Assembly (NCBI GenBank): GCA_021106655.1
Contig: JAIOTT010000293.1
Coordinates: 1 to 8,396 of the forward strand
Length of the DNA stretch: 8,396 nt
From: Bacteroidales bacterium
GTDB lineage: Bacteria; Bacteroidota; Bacteroidia; Bacteroidales; SMBSF77
Direction: 5' to 3'
The notes beneath the pieces are model-generated. The model saw only the letters and a list, made by a program, of their open reading frames with translations, had not been told where the DNA came from and did not search any database. The position numbers were made by a program, and so were the translations under genes. Below are positions 1 to 4,886 of this stretch, one piece after another. Within the stretch, counting starts at the first letter, position 1, and each line of letters starts with the position of its first letter.

Positions 1-1
1 T

Positions 2-730
2 ACTGAAACAGAATTAAAAATAATCGGAGAGCTTGCTAATAAATATGAAGTGATAATCCTTGAAGACCTTGCATATTTTGGAATGGATTTCAGGAAAGAA
101 TATGATATACCCGGAAAACAACCTTATCAACCCTCTGCCACAAAATACACTGACAATTATATACTGTTTATTTCGAGTTCTAAAGTGTTTAGTTATGCAG
201 GCCAGCGTATTGGTATGATGGTAATTTCTGATAAGGTGTTTAATATGAAATCGGAAGAATTGCTTAAATACTATGTGTCAGACACCTTTGGTTTAGCAAT
301 GATCTATGGAACCCTTTATTCATTAAGTGCAGGAACTGCTCATACACCTCAATATGCTCTTGCTGCAATGCTTAAAGCCGTGAACAATGGTGAACTCAGG
401 CTCACTGAAGCAGTAAAAGAATATGGTGAAAAAGCTAAGATCATGAAAAAGCTTTTTCTTGACAATGGGTTTAAACTAGTGTATGATATGGATGAGGATA
501 AACCAATAGCAGATGGATTTTATTTTACTATATCTTATCCGGGACTTACAGGAATGGAATTGCTTGAAGAGCTCGTATATTATGGAATTAGTGCTATTTC
601 ACTTGCAATAACAGGAAGTAAGCGACTTGAAGGTATTAGAGCATGTGTGTCGCTCGTTCAAAGATCTCAGTTTCCGGATCTTGAATACAGACTCAAAAAA
701 TTTAATGAACATCACCCTATCGGCAATTAG
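2..730 (+). CDS. PLP-dependent class I/II aminotransferase, 5'-truncated by window edge
   Basis: Fold-type I aminotransferase, probably moving an amino group between an amino acid and a 2-oxoacid in the cytoplasm. The frame is open to the window edge, so the GTG at 50 is an internal Val codon rather than the start, and 242 residues are visible. Numbering from base 2: the ED-LAYF segment around residues 21-26 carries the Asp (22) expected to bind the PLP pyridine nitrogen. The SSSK motif gives the Schiff-base Lys at 61, followed by QRIG with the phosphate-binding Arg at 69. The Arg of GIRACVSL (213) is placed like the family's substrate-carboxylate-binding Arg. The large domain's N-terminal part is missing, as about 400 residues are usual. 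The substrate cannot be read from the sequence. It sits 202 bp upstream of a 2-oxoacid:ferredoxin oxidoreductase cluster, which makes a 2-oxoacid-producing role plausible but unproven. No convincing intrinsic terminator follows the stop. Confidence 0.88.
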   Translation, partial: TETELKIIGELANKYEVIILEDLAYFGMDFRKEYDIPGKQPYQPSATKYTDNYILFISSSKVFSYAGQRIGMMVISDKVFNMKSEELLKYYVSDTFGLAMIYGTLYSLSAGTAHTPQYALAAMLKAVNNGELRLTEAVKEYGEKAKIMKKLFLDNGFKLVYDMDEDKPIADGFYFTISYPGLTGMELLEELVYYGISAISLAITGSKRLEGIRACVSLVQRSQFPDLEYRLKKFNEHHPIGN

Positions 731-932
731 ATCATTCCATTTTTCCTTGATTATTATAATAACGTGTTTAATGAGTGCAGTTTAAAGCCAGCTTCTTCGG
801 GTGTGAATTTATTGTGCTACATTTGTTTAGTGATTATATTTGTTAATTCTCGATATCAATTTTTTTGTTTTGTAAGAAATTTCACTAATTTCGTGCGCTT
901 AAATAAAAATTAATCATAAAATCTGTTATAAT
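731..932 (+). other. Intergenic gap between aminotransferase and oxidoreductase cluster
   Basis: This 202-bp stretch is AT-rich and has no coding frame of interest on either strand. I find no strong GC-rich hairpin with a T tract, so the upstream gene has no recognisable intrinsic terminator here. The only interpretable element is a promoter-like pair at 864-893. The leader from about 900 to the ATG at 933 is A/T-rich without a Shine-Dalgarno, as is usual for Bacteroidota. Confidence 0.5.
864..893 (+). promoter_or_regulatory. Candidate Bacteroidota-type promoter for the oxidoreductase cluster
   Basis: A TTTG at 864-867 and TAATTTCG at 886-893 are separated by 18 bp. The known Bacteroidota sigma consensus is TTTG near -33 and TAnnTTTG near -7, so the downstream box matches with one substitution (C for T). 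Initiation would fall near 900 and leave a leader of roughly 30 nt before the ferredoxin ATG at 933. This is a motif match by eye in AT-rich DNA, so chance occurrence is possible. Confidence 0.45.
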
Positions 933-1160
933 ATGGCAAAAGTAATAGGAACCATTGTTGTAGATATTGAAAAGTGTAAAGGATGTGCTGTATGTACGGT
1001 TAATTGCCCTAATGATGTAATTGCATTGTCGAAGAATGTAAATGGAAAAGGATATCATTACATGGAAATGATAAATGATGAGTGTATTGGTTGCACGAAC
1101 TGTGCAATGGTTTGCCCTGATTCGGTGATAACTGTTTACAGGAAAAAAATAAAAGTTTAA
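933..1160 (+). CDS. korD: 2-oxoacid:ferredoxin oxidoreductase, delta (2[4Fe-4S] ferredoxin) subunit
   Basis: A 75-residue bacterial-type 2[4Fe-4S] ferredoxin that would carry electrons from the catalytic subunits to free ferredoxin. It has two complete CxxCxxCxxxCP motifs: Cys15, 18, 21 and 25 (CKGCAVCTVNCP) and Cys51, 54, 57 and 61 (CIGCTNCAMVCP). All eight ligands are intact. The ATG at 933 follows an A/T-rich leader and gives a protein starting MAKVIGTI, with the first cluster motif at the usual distance. It is the first gene of the cluster, in the order delta-alpha-beta-gamma found in many anaerobic Bacteroidota. Unlike the tightly packed genes downstream, it is separated from the alpha gene by 109 bp containing inverted repeats. 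The symbol follows the Kor naming; in Vor naming this would be the VorD-type subunit. Confidence 0.88.
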   Translation: MAKVIGTIVVDIEKCKGCAVCTVNCPNDVIALSKNVNGKGYHYMEMINDECIGCTNCAMVCPDSVITVYRKKIKV

Positions 1161-1177
1161 AATTTATAAAATATTTG

Positions 1178-1250
1178 GAATGAAATATCCATTGAAACAA
1201 TGTTAATCCCAATTGTGAACGATAATAATGGATATTCCATGTGACAATTG
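1178..1250 (+). repeat. Overlapping inverted repeats between ferredoxin and alpha-subunit genes
   Basis: The 109-bp gap holds a perfect 10-bp inverted repeat, AATATCCATT (1184-1193) and AATGGATATT (1227-1236), with a 33-nt loop. Flanking GGA (1178-1180) and TCC (1236-1238 region) could lengthen the stem through a bulge. Overlapping alternatives are a small hairpin CATTG-AAA-CAATG (1190-1202) and a 7-bp pair CAATTGT (1210-1216) with ACAATTG (1244-1250). The large stem and the small hairpin share bases, so they exclude each other. No T tract follows, so this is not a canonical terminator. It may be an mRNA processing or stabilising element, or an operator-like site. Confidence 0.55.
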
Positions 1251-1269
1251 AAATCAAAATTATTAATAC

Positions 1270-2352
1270 ATGAAAGAATTAAGATTAATGAAAGGTAATG
1301 AGGCAGTTGCAGAAGCTGCTATACGTGCCGGTGCTGACGGTTATTTTGGTTATCCCATAACGCCACAGTCGGAAGTTTTGGAATATCTTATGACTGAAAA
1401 ACCTTATGAAAAAACCGGTATGGTTGTCCTTCAGGCGGAAAGTGAAATAGCTGCTATTAATATGGTTTATGGCGGTGCATCATGTGGAAAGAAAGTTATG
1501 ACTTCTTCATCAAGTCCGGGAATAAGCCTCAAGCAGGAGGGATTATCCTATATTGCAGGAGCAGAGCTGCCTTGTTTGGTAGTAAATGTTGTTAGAGGTG
1601 GACCGGGACTGGGTACAATACAACCATCACAATCAGATTATTTTCAAGCTACTAAAGGAGGAGGACATGGTGATTACAGACTTATTGTATTAGCTCCTGC
1701 CTCTGTTCAGGAAATGGCAGATTTTGCCAAACTTGGATTTGAACTAGCTTTTAAATATCGAAACCCTGTTATGATACTCTCTGATGGAGCAATAGGGCAG
1801 ATGATGGAAAAAGTTGAACTTGAGGAACAAAAACCCAGATGGACTGATGAAGAAATTGTTGAAATCTCACCATGGGCTACCACAGGTAAAACTCCTGATC
1901 GTGAAAGGAATATTATTACTTCTCTTGATCTTGACTCTCACAGACATGAAAAACATAATGAAAAGCTACAGGCCAAATATAAAAAAATACAGGAAAACGA
2001 AGTGAGGTATGAAAAGATACATTGCGATGATGCAGAATATATCTTTGTTGCCTATGGTACAAGCGCCAGAATATGTCAAAAGTCTATTGAACTGGGACGT
2101 AAGAAAGGAATAAAGATTGGATTGTTTCGCCCTATTACTCTTTTTCCATACCCAAGTAATGCATTAAGAGAATTATCACAGGGACTGAAAGGAATTCTTT
2201 CTGTTGAAATGAATGCCGGACAAATGATTGAAGATATTAAGCTTTCCGTAGGTACAACATTTAATGTAGAACATTTTGGACGCATGGGTGGCGTTATACC
2301 AACACCGAATGAAGTTTTAGAAGCATTGGAACAAAAAATTATTGGAGGGTAA
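1270..2352 (+). CDS. korA: 2-oxoacid:ferredoxin oxidoreductase, alpha subunit (VorB/KorA type)
   Basis: Alpha subunit (360 aa, normal length) of a cytoplasmic enzyme that oxidatively decarboxylates a 2-oxoacid with CoA to acyl-CoA, CO2 and reduced ferredoxin. The N-terminal pyrimidine-binding domain (about 1-180) shows GYPITPQSE at 27-35, QAESEIAAINM at 55-65 and the Ser-rich TSSSSPGISLKQEG at 78-91. The loop GGPGLGTIQPSQSDYF follows at 110-125. A C-terminal transketolase-like domain II covers roughly 255-355 (YGTSAR at 262-267). The ATG at 1270 opens on MKELRLMKGNEA, the typical start of this family. The protein lacks the fused gamma domain, which fits the four-subunit architecture. Whether the natural substrate is 2-oxoglutarate (Kor) or a branched-chain 2-oxoacid (Vor) cannot be decided by eye. 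Close Bacteroidota homologues are often labelled VorB. Its stop is 3 bp from the beta start, indicating cotranscription and probably coupled translation. Confidence 0.9.
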   Translation: MKELRLMKGNEAVAEAAIRAGADGYFGYPITPQSEVLEYLMTEKPYEKTGMVVLQAESEIAAINMVYGGASCGKKVMTSSSSPGISLKQEGLSYIAGAELPCLVVNVVRGGPGLGTIQPSQSDYFQATKGGGHGDYRLIVLAPASVQEMADFAKLGFELAFKYRNPVMILSDGAIGQMMEKVELEEQKPRWTDEEIVEISPWATTGKTPDRERNIITSLDLDSHRHEKHNEKLQAKYKKIQENEVRYEKIHCDDAEYIFVAYGTSARICQKSIELGRKKGIKIGLFRPITLFPYPSNALRELSQGLKGILSVEMNAGQMIEDIKLSVGTTFNVEHFGRMGGVIPTPNEVLEALEQKIIGG

Positions 2353-2355
2353 ATT
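2344..2355 (+). promoter_or_regulatory. Strong Shine-Dalgarno for the beta subunit inside the alpha gene's end
   Basis: GGAGGG at 2344-2349 forms the last two Gly codons of the alpha subunit directly before its TAA stop, and lies 6 nt upstream of the beta ATG at 2356. It is the only clear Shine-Dalgarno I see before any start in the window; the others have A/T-rich leaders typical of Bacteroidota. It supports the ATG at 2356 and translational coupling of the two subunits. It could also be a coincidence of two Gly codons. Confidence 0.5.
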
Positions 2356-3144
2356 ATGGAAGAAAAGATATCAATCGAGGAAATTCGAAAGGAAGAAAAC
2401 CTTGTTTTTGTAAAAACTAAATTGCTTACTGATAAATCATTGAGCTATTGCCCCGGTTGTGGACATGGCGTTGCTCATCGTATCACTATGGAAGTGATAG
2501 AGGAAATGGATTTGTGGGCTGATGCTATCGGTGTTGCTCCTGTTGGCTGTTCTGTACTCGCCTACGAATTTATGAATATCGATATGCAGCAAGCAGCCCA
2601 TGGACGAGCTCCTGCACTTGCAACTGCAATAAAGAGACTTATGCCGAATAAACTCGTTTTTACCTATCAGGGTGATGGCGACCTGGCTGCAATTGGTACT
2701 GCCGAAACAATACATGCTTGTAATAGAGGAGAAAATTTTACCATTATTTTTATAAATAATGGAATATATGGTATGACAGGTGGACAAATGGCACCAACAA
2801 CTATTCCGGGAATGAAATCATCAACATCTCCTTATGGAAGAGATGTGAAAATAATGGGTAATCCGTTGAAAATAACTGAGCTGGTTGCAACCTTACCCGG
2901 AACATATTCTGTGTCAAGACATTCAGTGCATACACCCGGTAATGTGAGAAAAGCAAAAAAAGCTATCCGAAAAGCTTTTGAAAACCAAAAACTTGAAAGA
3001 GGTGTATCATTCGTTGAAATAGTTTCTAACTGTAACTCCGGATGGAAAATGACACCTAATGATTCTAATATTTGGATGGAAGAAAATATGTTCCCCTACT
3101 TTCCTCTTGGAGATATTAAAGTTGATGGTGAATTAGTAAAATAA
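2356..3144 (+). CDS. korB: 2-oxoacid:ferredoxin oxidoreductase, beta (TPP-binding) subunit
   Basis: Catalytic beta subunit (262 aa) that binds thiamine pyrophosphate. The TPP/Mg motif is visible as GDGD at 106-109 followed by the Asn pair in INNGIYGMTGGQ (Asn134-135), at the classical distance. The YCPGCGHG motif at 31-38 supplies Cys32 and Cys35. With Cys65 (VGCS) and Cys226 (SNCNSGW) these are candidate ligands for the [4Fe-4S] cluster near TPP known in this family. That ligand assignment is by analogy, not proven. A stretch of about 25 residues precedes YCPGCG, which is slightly longer than some relatives, but the ATG at 2356 has a good Shine-Dalgarno. It pairs with the alpha subunit to form the active site. 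The gene is between alpha (3 bp gap) and gamma (25 bp gap), consistent with a single transcript. Confidence 0.92.
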   Translation: MEEKISIEEIRKEENLVFVKTKLLTDKSLSYCPGCGHGVAHRITMEVIEEMDLWADAIGVAPVGCSVLAYEFMNIDMQQAAHGRAPALATAIKRLMPNKLVFTYQGDGDLAAIGTAETIHACNRGENFTIIFINNGIYGMTGGQMAPTTIPGMKSSTSPYGRDVKIMGNPLKITELVATLPGTYSVSRHSVHTPGNVRKAKKAIRKAFENQKLERGVSFVEIVSNCNSGWKMTPNDSNIWMEENMFPYFPLGDIKVDGELVK

Positions 3145-3169
3145 GTATTATTATTAAAATTTATATATC

Positions 3170-3724
3170 ATGACTGAAGAAATAATTATTGCTGGATTTG
3201 GTGGACAAGGTGTGCTTTCTATGGGTAAGATTCTTGCATATTCAGGGATGATGCAGGAACAGGCTGTTAGCTGGATGCCTTCATATGGCCCGGAAATGAG
3301 AGGTGGAACTGCTAATGTAACTGTTATCCTTAGCGACGGACGTATCAGTTCCCCAATTCTTGTTGAATATGATACCGCCATTATCCTTAATCAGCAATCA
3401 ATGGATAAATTTGAACATGCTATAAAGCCCGGAGGACTACTGCTGTATGACCCTAACGGAATTATTAAGCATCCACAAAGAAAAGATATTAATATATATA
3501 GTATAGAAGCTAATGAGGAAGCCGCAAAATTAGGGCTTTCTAAAATATTTAATATGATAGTCCTTGGCGGATTTCTTAAAATCAAACCTATCGTTAAACT
3601 CGAAAATGTTATCCTTGGATTGAAAAAATCATTACCGGAAAGATATCATCATATGATACCAGATAATGAAAAAGCTATTACAAGAGGAATGGAAATTGTT
3701 GTAGAAAAAAATGTAGCTAATTAA
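3170..3724 (+). CDS. korC: 2-oxoacid:ferredoxin oxidoreductase, gamma subunit
   Basis: Gamma subunit (184 aa) of the same enzyme, belonging to the pyruvate/ketoisovalerate oxidoreductase gamma-domain family. This domain helps bind CoA and holds the complex together. Diagnostic stretches are the glycine-rich GFGGQGVLSMGKILA at 9-23 and SWMPSYGPEMRGGTANVTVI at 34-53. Both are characteristic of the family and intact. The start at 3170 begins MTEEIIIAGFGGQG; no Shine-Dalgarno precedes it, but the leader is A/T-rich. It is the last gene of the cluster, with a strong terminator 25 bp after its stop. Nothing suggests truncation. Confidence 0.9.
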   Translation: MTEEIIIAGFGGQGVLSMGKILAYSGMMQEQAVSWMPSYGPEMRGGTANVTVILSDGRISSPILVEYDTAIILNQQSMDKFEHAIKPGGLLLYDPNGIIKHPQRKDINIYSIEANEEAAKLGLSKIFNMIVLGGFLKIKPIVKLENVILGLKKSLPERYHHMIPDNEKAITRGMEIVVEKNVAN

Positions 3725-3748
3725 TTGCTAACCGTTAAATAGTATTTT

Positions 3749-3782
3749 CAGCCCGCCGGATAATACCCGACGGGCTGTTTTT
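3749..3782 (+). terminator. Intrinsic terminator of the oxidoreductase cluster
   Basis: CAGCCCG (3749-3755) pairs with CGGGCTG (3771-3777). The stem continues, after one C/A mismatch, with CGG (3757-3759) against CCG (3767-3769), and has a short AT-rich loop. Five T residues follow at 3778-3782. The GC-rich stem with a U tract just past the gamma stop is a textbook rho-independent terminator for the + strand. It also shows that a TTG at 3781 cannot be the start of the next gene. Confidence 0.85.
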
Positions 3783-3825
3783 GTATATATACCATCACAA
3801 ATTCTATAAATTTATTGCATTGAAA

Positions 3826-4656
3826 ATGGCGACTCCAAAAGAAAATTCTAAGCAAAAAAATCAATGGAAGAAAAATCTTCATGATATTATTTTTGAAGCA
3901 GACACTAAAGCCGGGAAATTATTTGACATCATCCTGATGTTCATGATAATTATTAGTGTTGCTGTTGTCCTGCTCGATAGTGTTATTCCAATACATATGA
4001 AATATGGTGGCCTCCTGCTCCTTTTGGAATGGGGAATTACTGTAGTATTTTCAATAGAGTATCTTCTTAGAATAGTAAGTACAAAAAAAGTTAAGAATTA
4101 TATTTTTAGCTTTTATGGGATAATAGATTTTCTGGCTATTTTACCAACATATTTAAGCCTGATACTAGCTGGTTCACATTATCTTGCAATACTGAGGATC
4201 TTACGGCTGATGAGAATATTCAGGGTGCTAAAGCTGGCACGATATATTGGAGCGTCCAGATACCTGATCCTGTCAATTAAGGAAAGCAGGCATAAGATTG
4301 CTGTGTTTTTATGGGTTGTAACTCTTATTGTTGTTATTATGGGATCACTGATGTATTTGATAGAAGGACCGGAAAATGGTTTTAACAGTATTCCCCGTAG
4401 TCTTTATTGGGCAATTGTTACCTTGACTACAGTGGGATATGGTGATATTGCTCCATCAACTTTTATGGGACAAACACTTGCATCAATCATTATGATAACC
4501 GGATATTCCATTATCGCCGTCCCTACAGGTATGGTTACAGCAGAACTTATTAAACTCGGATCAAAAAAACTAAATACTCAGGTTTGTTCTTATTGTAATA
4601 AAGGAAACCATGAAGATGATGCTAAGTTTTGTAAGTATTGCGGAACGGAACTCTAA
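3826..4656 (+). CDS. Voltage-gated-type K+ channel with C-terminal zinc ribbon
   Basis: Six-TM cation channel subunit (276 aa), expected to form a tetramer in the inner membrane. I start it at the ATG at 3826, because an in-frame TTG at 3781 lies in the preceding terminator's T tract. Approximate segments are S1 33-51, S2 63-81, S3 92-113, S4 118-141, S5 157-179, pore helix 190-201 and S6 216-240. S4 has basic residues every third position (Arg124, 127, 130, 133, Lys136, Arg139), the voltage-sensor pattern. The filter TVGYGD at 202-207 is the K+ selectivity signature. After S6 comes a short soluble tail with Cys254, Cys257, Cys269 and Cys272 (CxxC...FCKYCG), a small zinc ribbon. Physiological role and gating are unknown. 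It is convergent with the TlpA-like gene and is separated from the oxidoreductase cluster by a terminator, so it is probably transcribed separately, although I see no clear promoter. Confidence 0.9.
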   Translation: MATPKENSKQKNQWKKNLHDIIFEADTKAGKLFDIILMFMIIISVAVVLLDSVIPIHMKYGGLLLLLEWGITVVFSIEYLLRIVSTKKVKNYIFSFYGIIDFLAILPTYLSLILAGSHYLAILRILRLMRIFRVLKLARYIGASRYLILSIKESRHKIAVFLWVVTLIVVIMGSLMYLIEGPENGFNSIPRSLYWAIVTLTTVGYGDIAPSTFMGQTLASIIMITGYSIIAVPTGMVTAELIKLGSKKLNTQVCSYCNKGNHEDDAKFCKYCGTEL

Positions 4657-4668
4657 TATCTTCTCTTC

Positions 4669-4682
4669 CTGCCACCTGCCGA
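4669..4682 (+). repeat. Two 7-bp units CTGCCRN near the channel stop
   Basis: CTGCCAC (4669-4675) and CTGCCGA (4676-4682) are tandem 7-mers followed by CTTT. The string CTGCCGACTTT at 4676-4686 recurs exactly at 4832-4842, so this is an outlying piece of the 7-bp array at 4811-4838. It is non-coding, starting 12 bp after the channel stop. Confidence 0.55.
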
Positions 4683-4690
4683 CTTTAAAA

Positions 4691-4730
4691 TAGTAATTCA
4701 TTGTAATTGGTAGTAATTCATAGTAATTCA
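4691..4730 (+). repeat. 10-bp tandem repeat, four units of TAGTAATTCA type
   Basis: Four consecutive 10-bp units each contain GTAATT at positions 3-8. Units 1, 3 and 4 are exactly TAGTAATTCA, and unit 2 is TTGTAATTGG. The phase is exact from 4691 to 4730. The array lies in the gap between two convergent genes. Its core GTAATT is the reverse complement of the AATTAC core repeated downstream, so the two blocks can base-pair. Confidence 0.8.
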
Positions 4731-4735
4731 ATCGT

Positions 4736-4753
4736 TTGTAATAAAAATTACAA
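4736..4753 (+). repeat. Central hairpin TTGTAAT-AAAA-ATTACAA
   Basis: A perfect 7-bp inverted repeat with an AAAA loop: arms 4736-4742 and 4747-4753. It sits where the GTAATT-bearing block meets the AATTAC-bearing block, so it could be the tip of a much longer imperfect hairpin spanning about 4691-4804. No T tract follows on either strand, so it is not a canonical terminator, although it lies between convergent genes that need one. Confidence 0.6.
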
Positions 4754-4810
4754 CCTAATTACGTCCGAAGGACAAATTACAAAAAATTACACGAAGTGAA
4801 TTACGCGAAG
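4746..4810 (+). repeat. AATTAC cluster with CGAAG mini-hairpins
   Basis: AATTAC occurs five times (4746, 4757, 4775, 4785 and 4799). Three copies are followed within 0-3 nt by CGAAG (4766, 4792 and 4806). Each CGAAG is the loop of a small palindrome: GTCC-GAA-GGAC (4763-4773), CAC-GAA-GTG (4790-4798) and GC-GAA-GC (4805-4811). The spacing is irregular, unlike the neighbouring tandem arrays. No protein is encoded. Confidence 0.65.
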
Positions 4811-4838
4811 CTGCCGACTGAGGACTGGAGACTGCCGA
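4811..4838 (+). repeat. 7-bp tandem repeat, four units of CTGNNGA
   Basis: Four adjacent heptamers follow CTGNNGA: CTGCCGA, CTGAGGA, CTGGAGA and CTGCCGA. The array then runs without a gap into the 8-bp-periodic tract at 4839. It is GC-richer than the AT-rich block to its left. It is non-coding and lies in the 3' region of the minus-strand TlpA-like gene. Confidence 0.75.
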
Positions 4839-4886
4839 CTTTCTTCCTTTACATCTTTACACCTTTATATCTTTATTCCTTTATTA
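4839..4886 (-). repeat. 8-bp-periodic tract abutting the TlpA-like gene's stop
   Basis: Six consecutive octamers each begin CTTT on the + strand (4839, 4847, 4855, 4863, 4871 and 4879). Read in another phase, the middle units fit TAYAYCTK. The last unit contains the TAA stop (4884-4886) of the minus-strand gene, so on the coding strand the array starts at the stop codon and extends about 45 bp into the 3' untranslated region as an AAAG-rich repeat. A related tract at 6043-6106 sits at the stop of the next minus-strand gene. Confidence 0.75.

Noticed and set aside
731..800. Terminator for the aminotransferase gene
   Set aside because: Only short AT palindromes such as TTATTATAATAA are present; there is no GC-containing stem followed by a T tract.
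1009..1257. Minus-strand open frame of 82 codons over the ferredoxin gene and the following gap
   Set aside because: It is antisense to the intact eight-Cys ferredoxin, its composition is His/Ser-rich noise, and the right part coincides with the inverted-repeat gap.
2437..2787. Minus-strand open frame of 116 codons inside the beta-subunit gene
   Set aside because: It is antisense to the TPP-binding region of a clearly functional gene, with no recognisable domain and no leader or promoter of its own.
3154..3585. Two minus-strand open frames over the gamma-subunit gene
   Set aside because: Both are complementary shadows of a conserved gene, rich in Ile/Ser/Pro, with no domain resemblance.
3781..3825. 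Upstream TTG start extending the K+ channel by 15 residues
   Set aside because: The TTG overlaps the T tract of the preceding intrinsic terminator. The ATG at 3826 fits channel length and would be transcribed.
4657..4883. CRISPR array in the repeat-rich gap
   Set aside because: The repeat units are 7-10 bp, contiguous and degenerate, with no spacers of constant length and no cas genes nearby.
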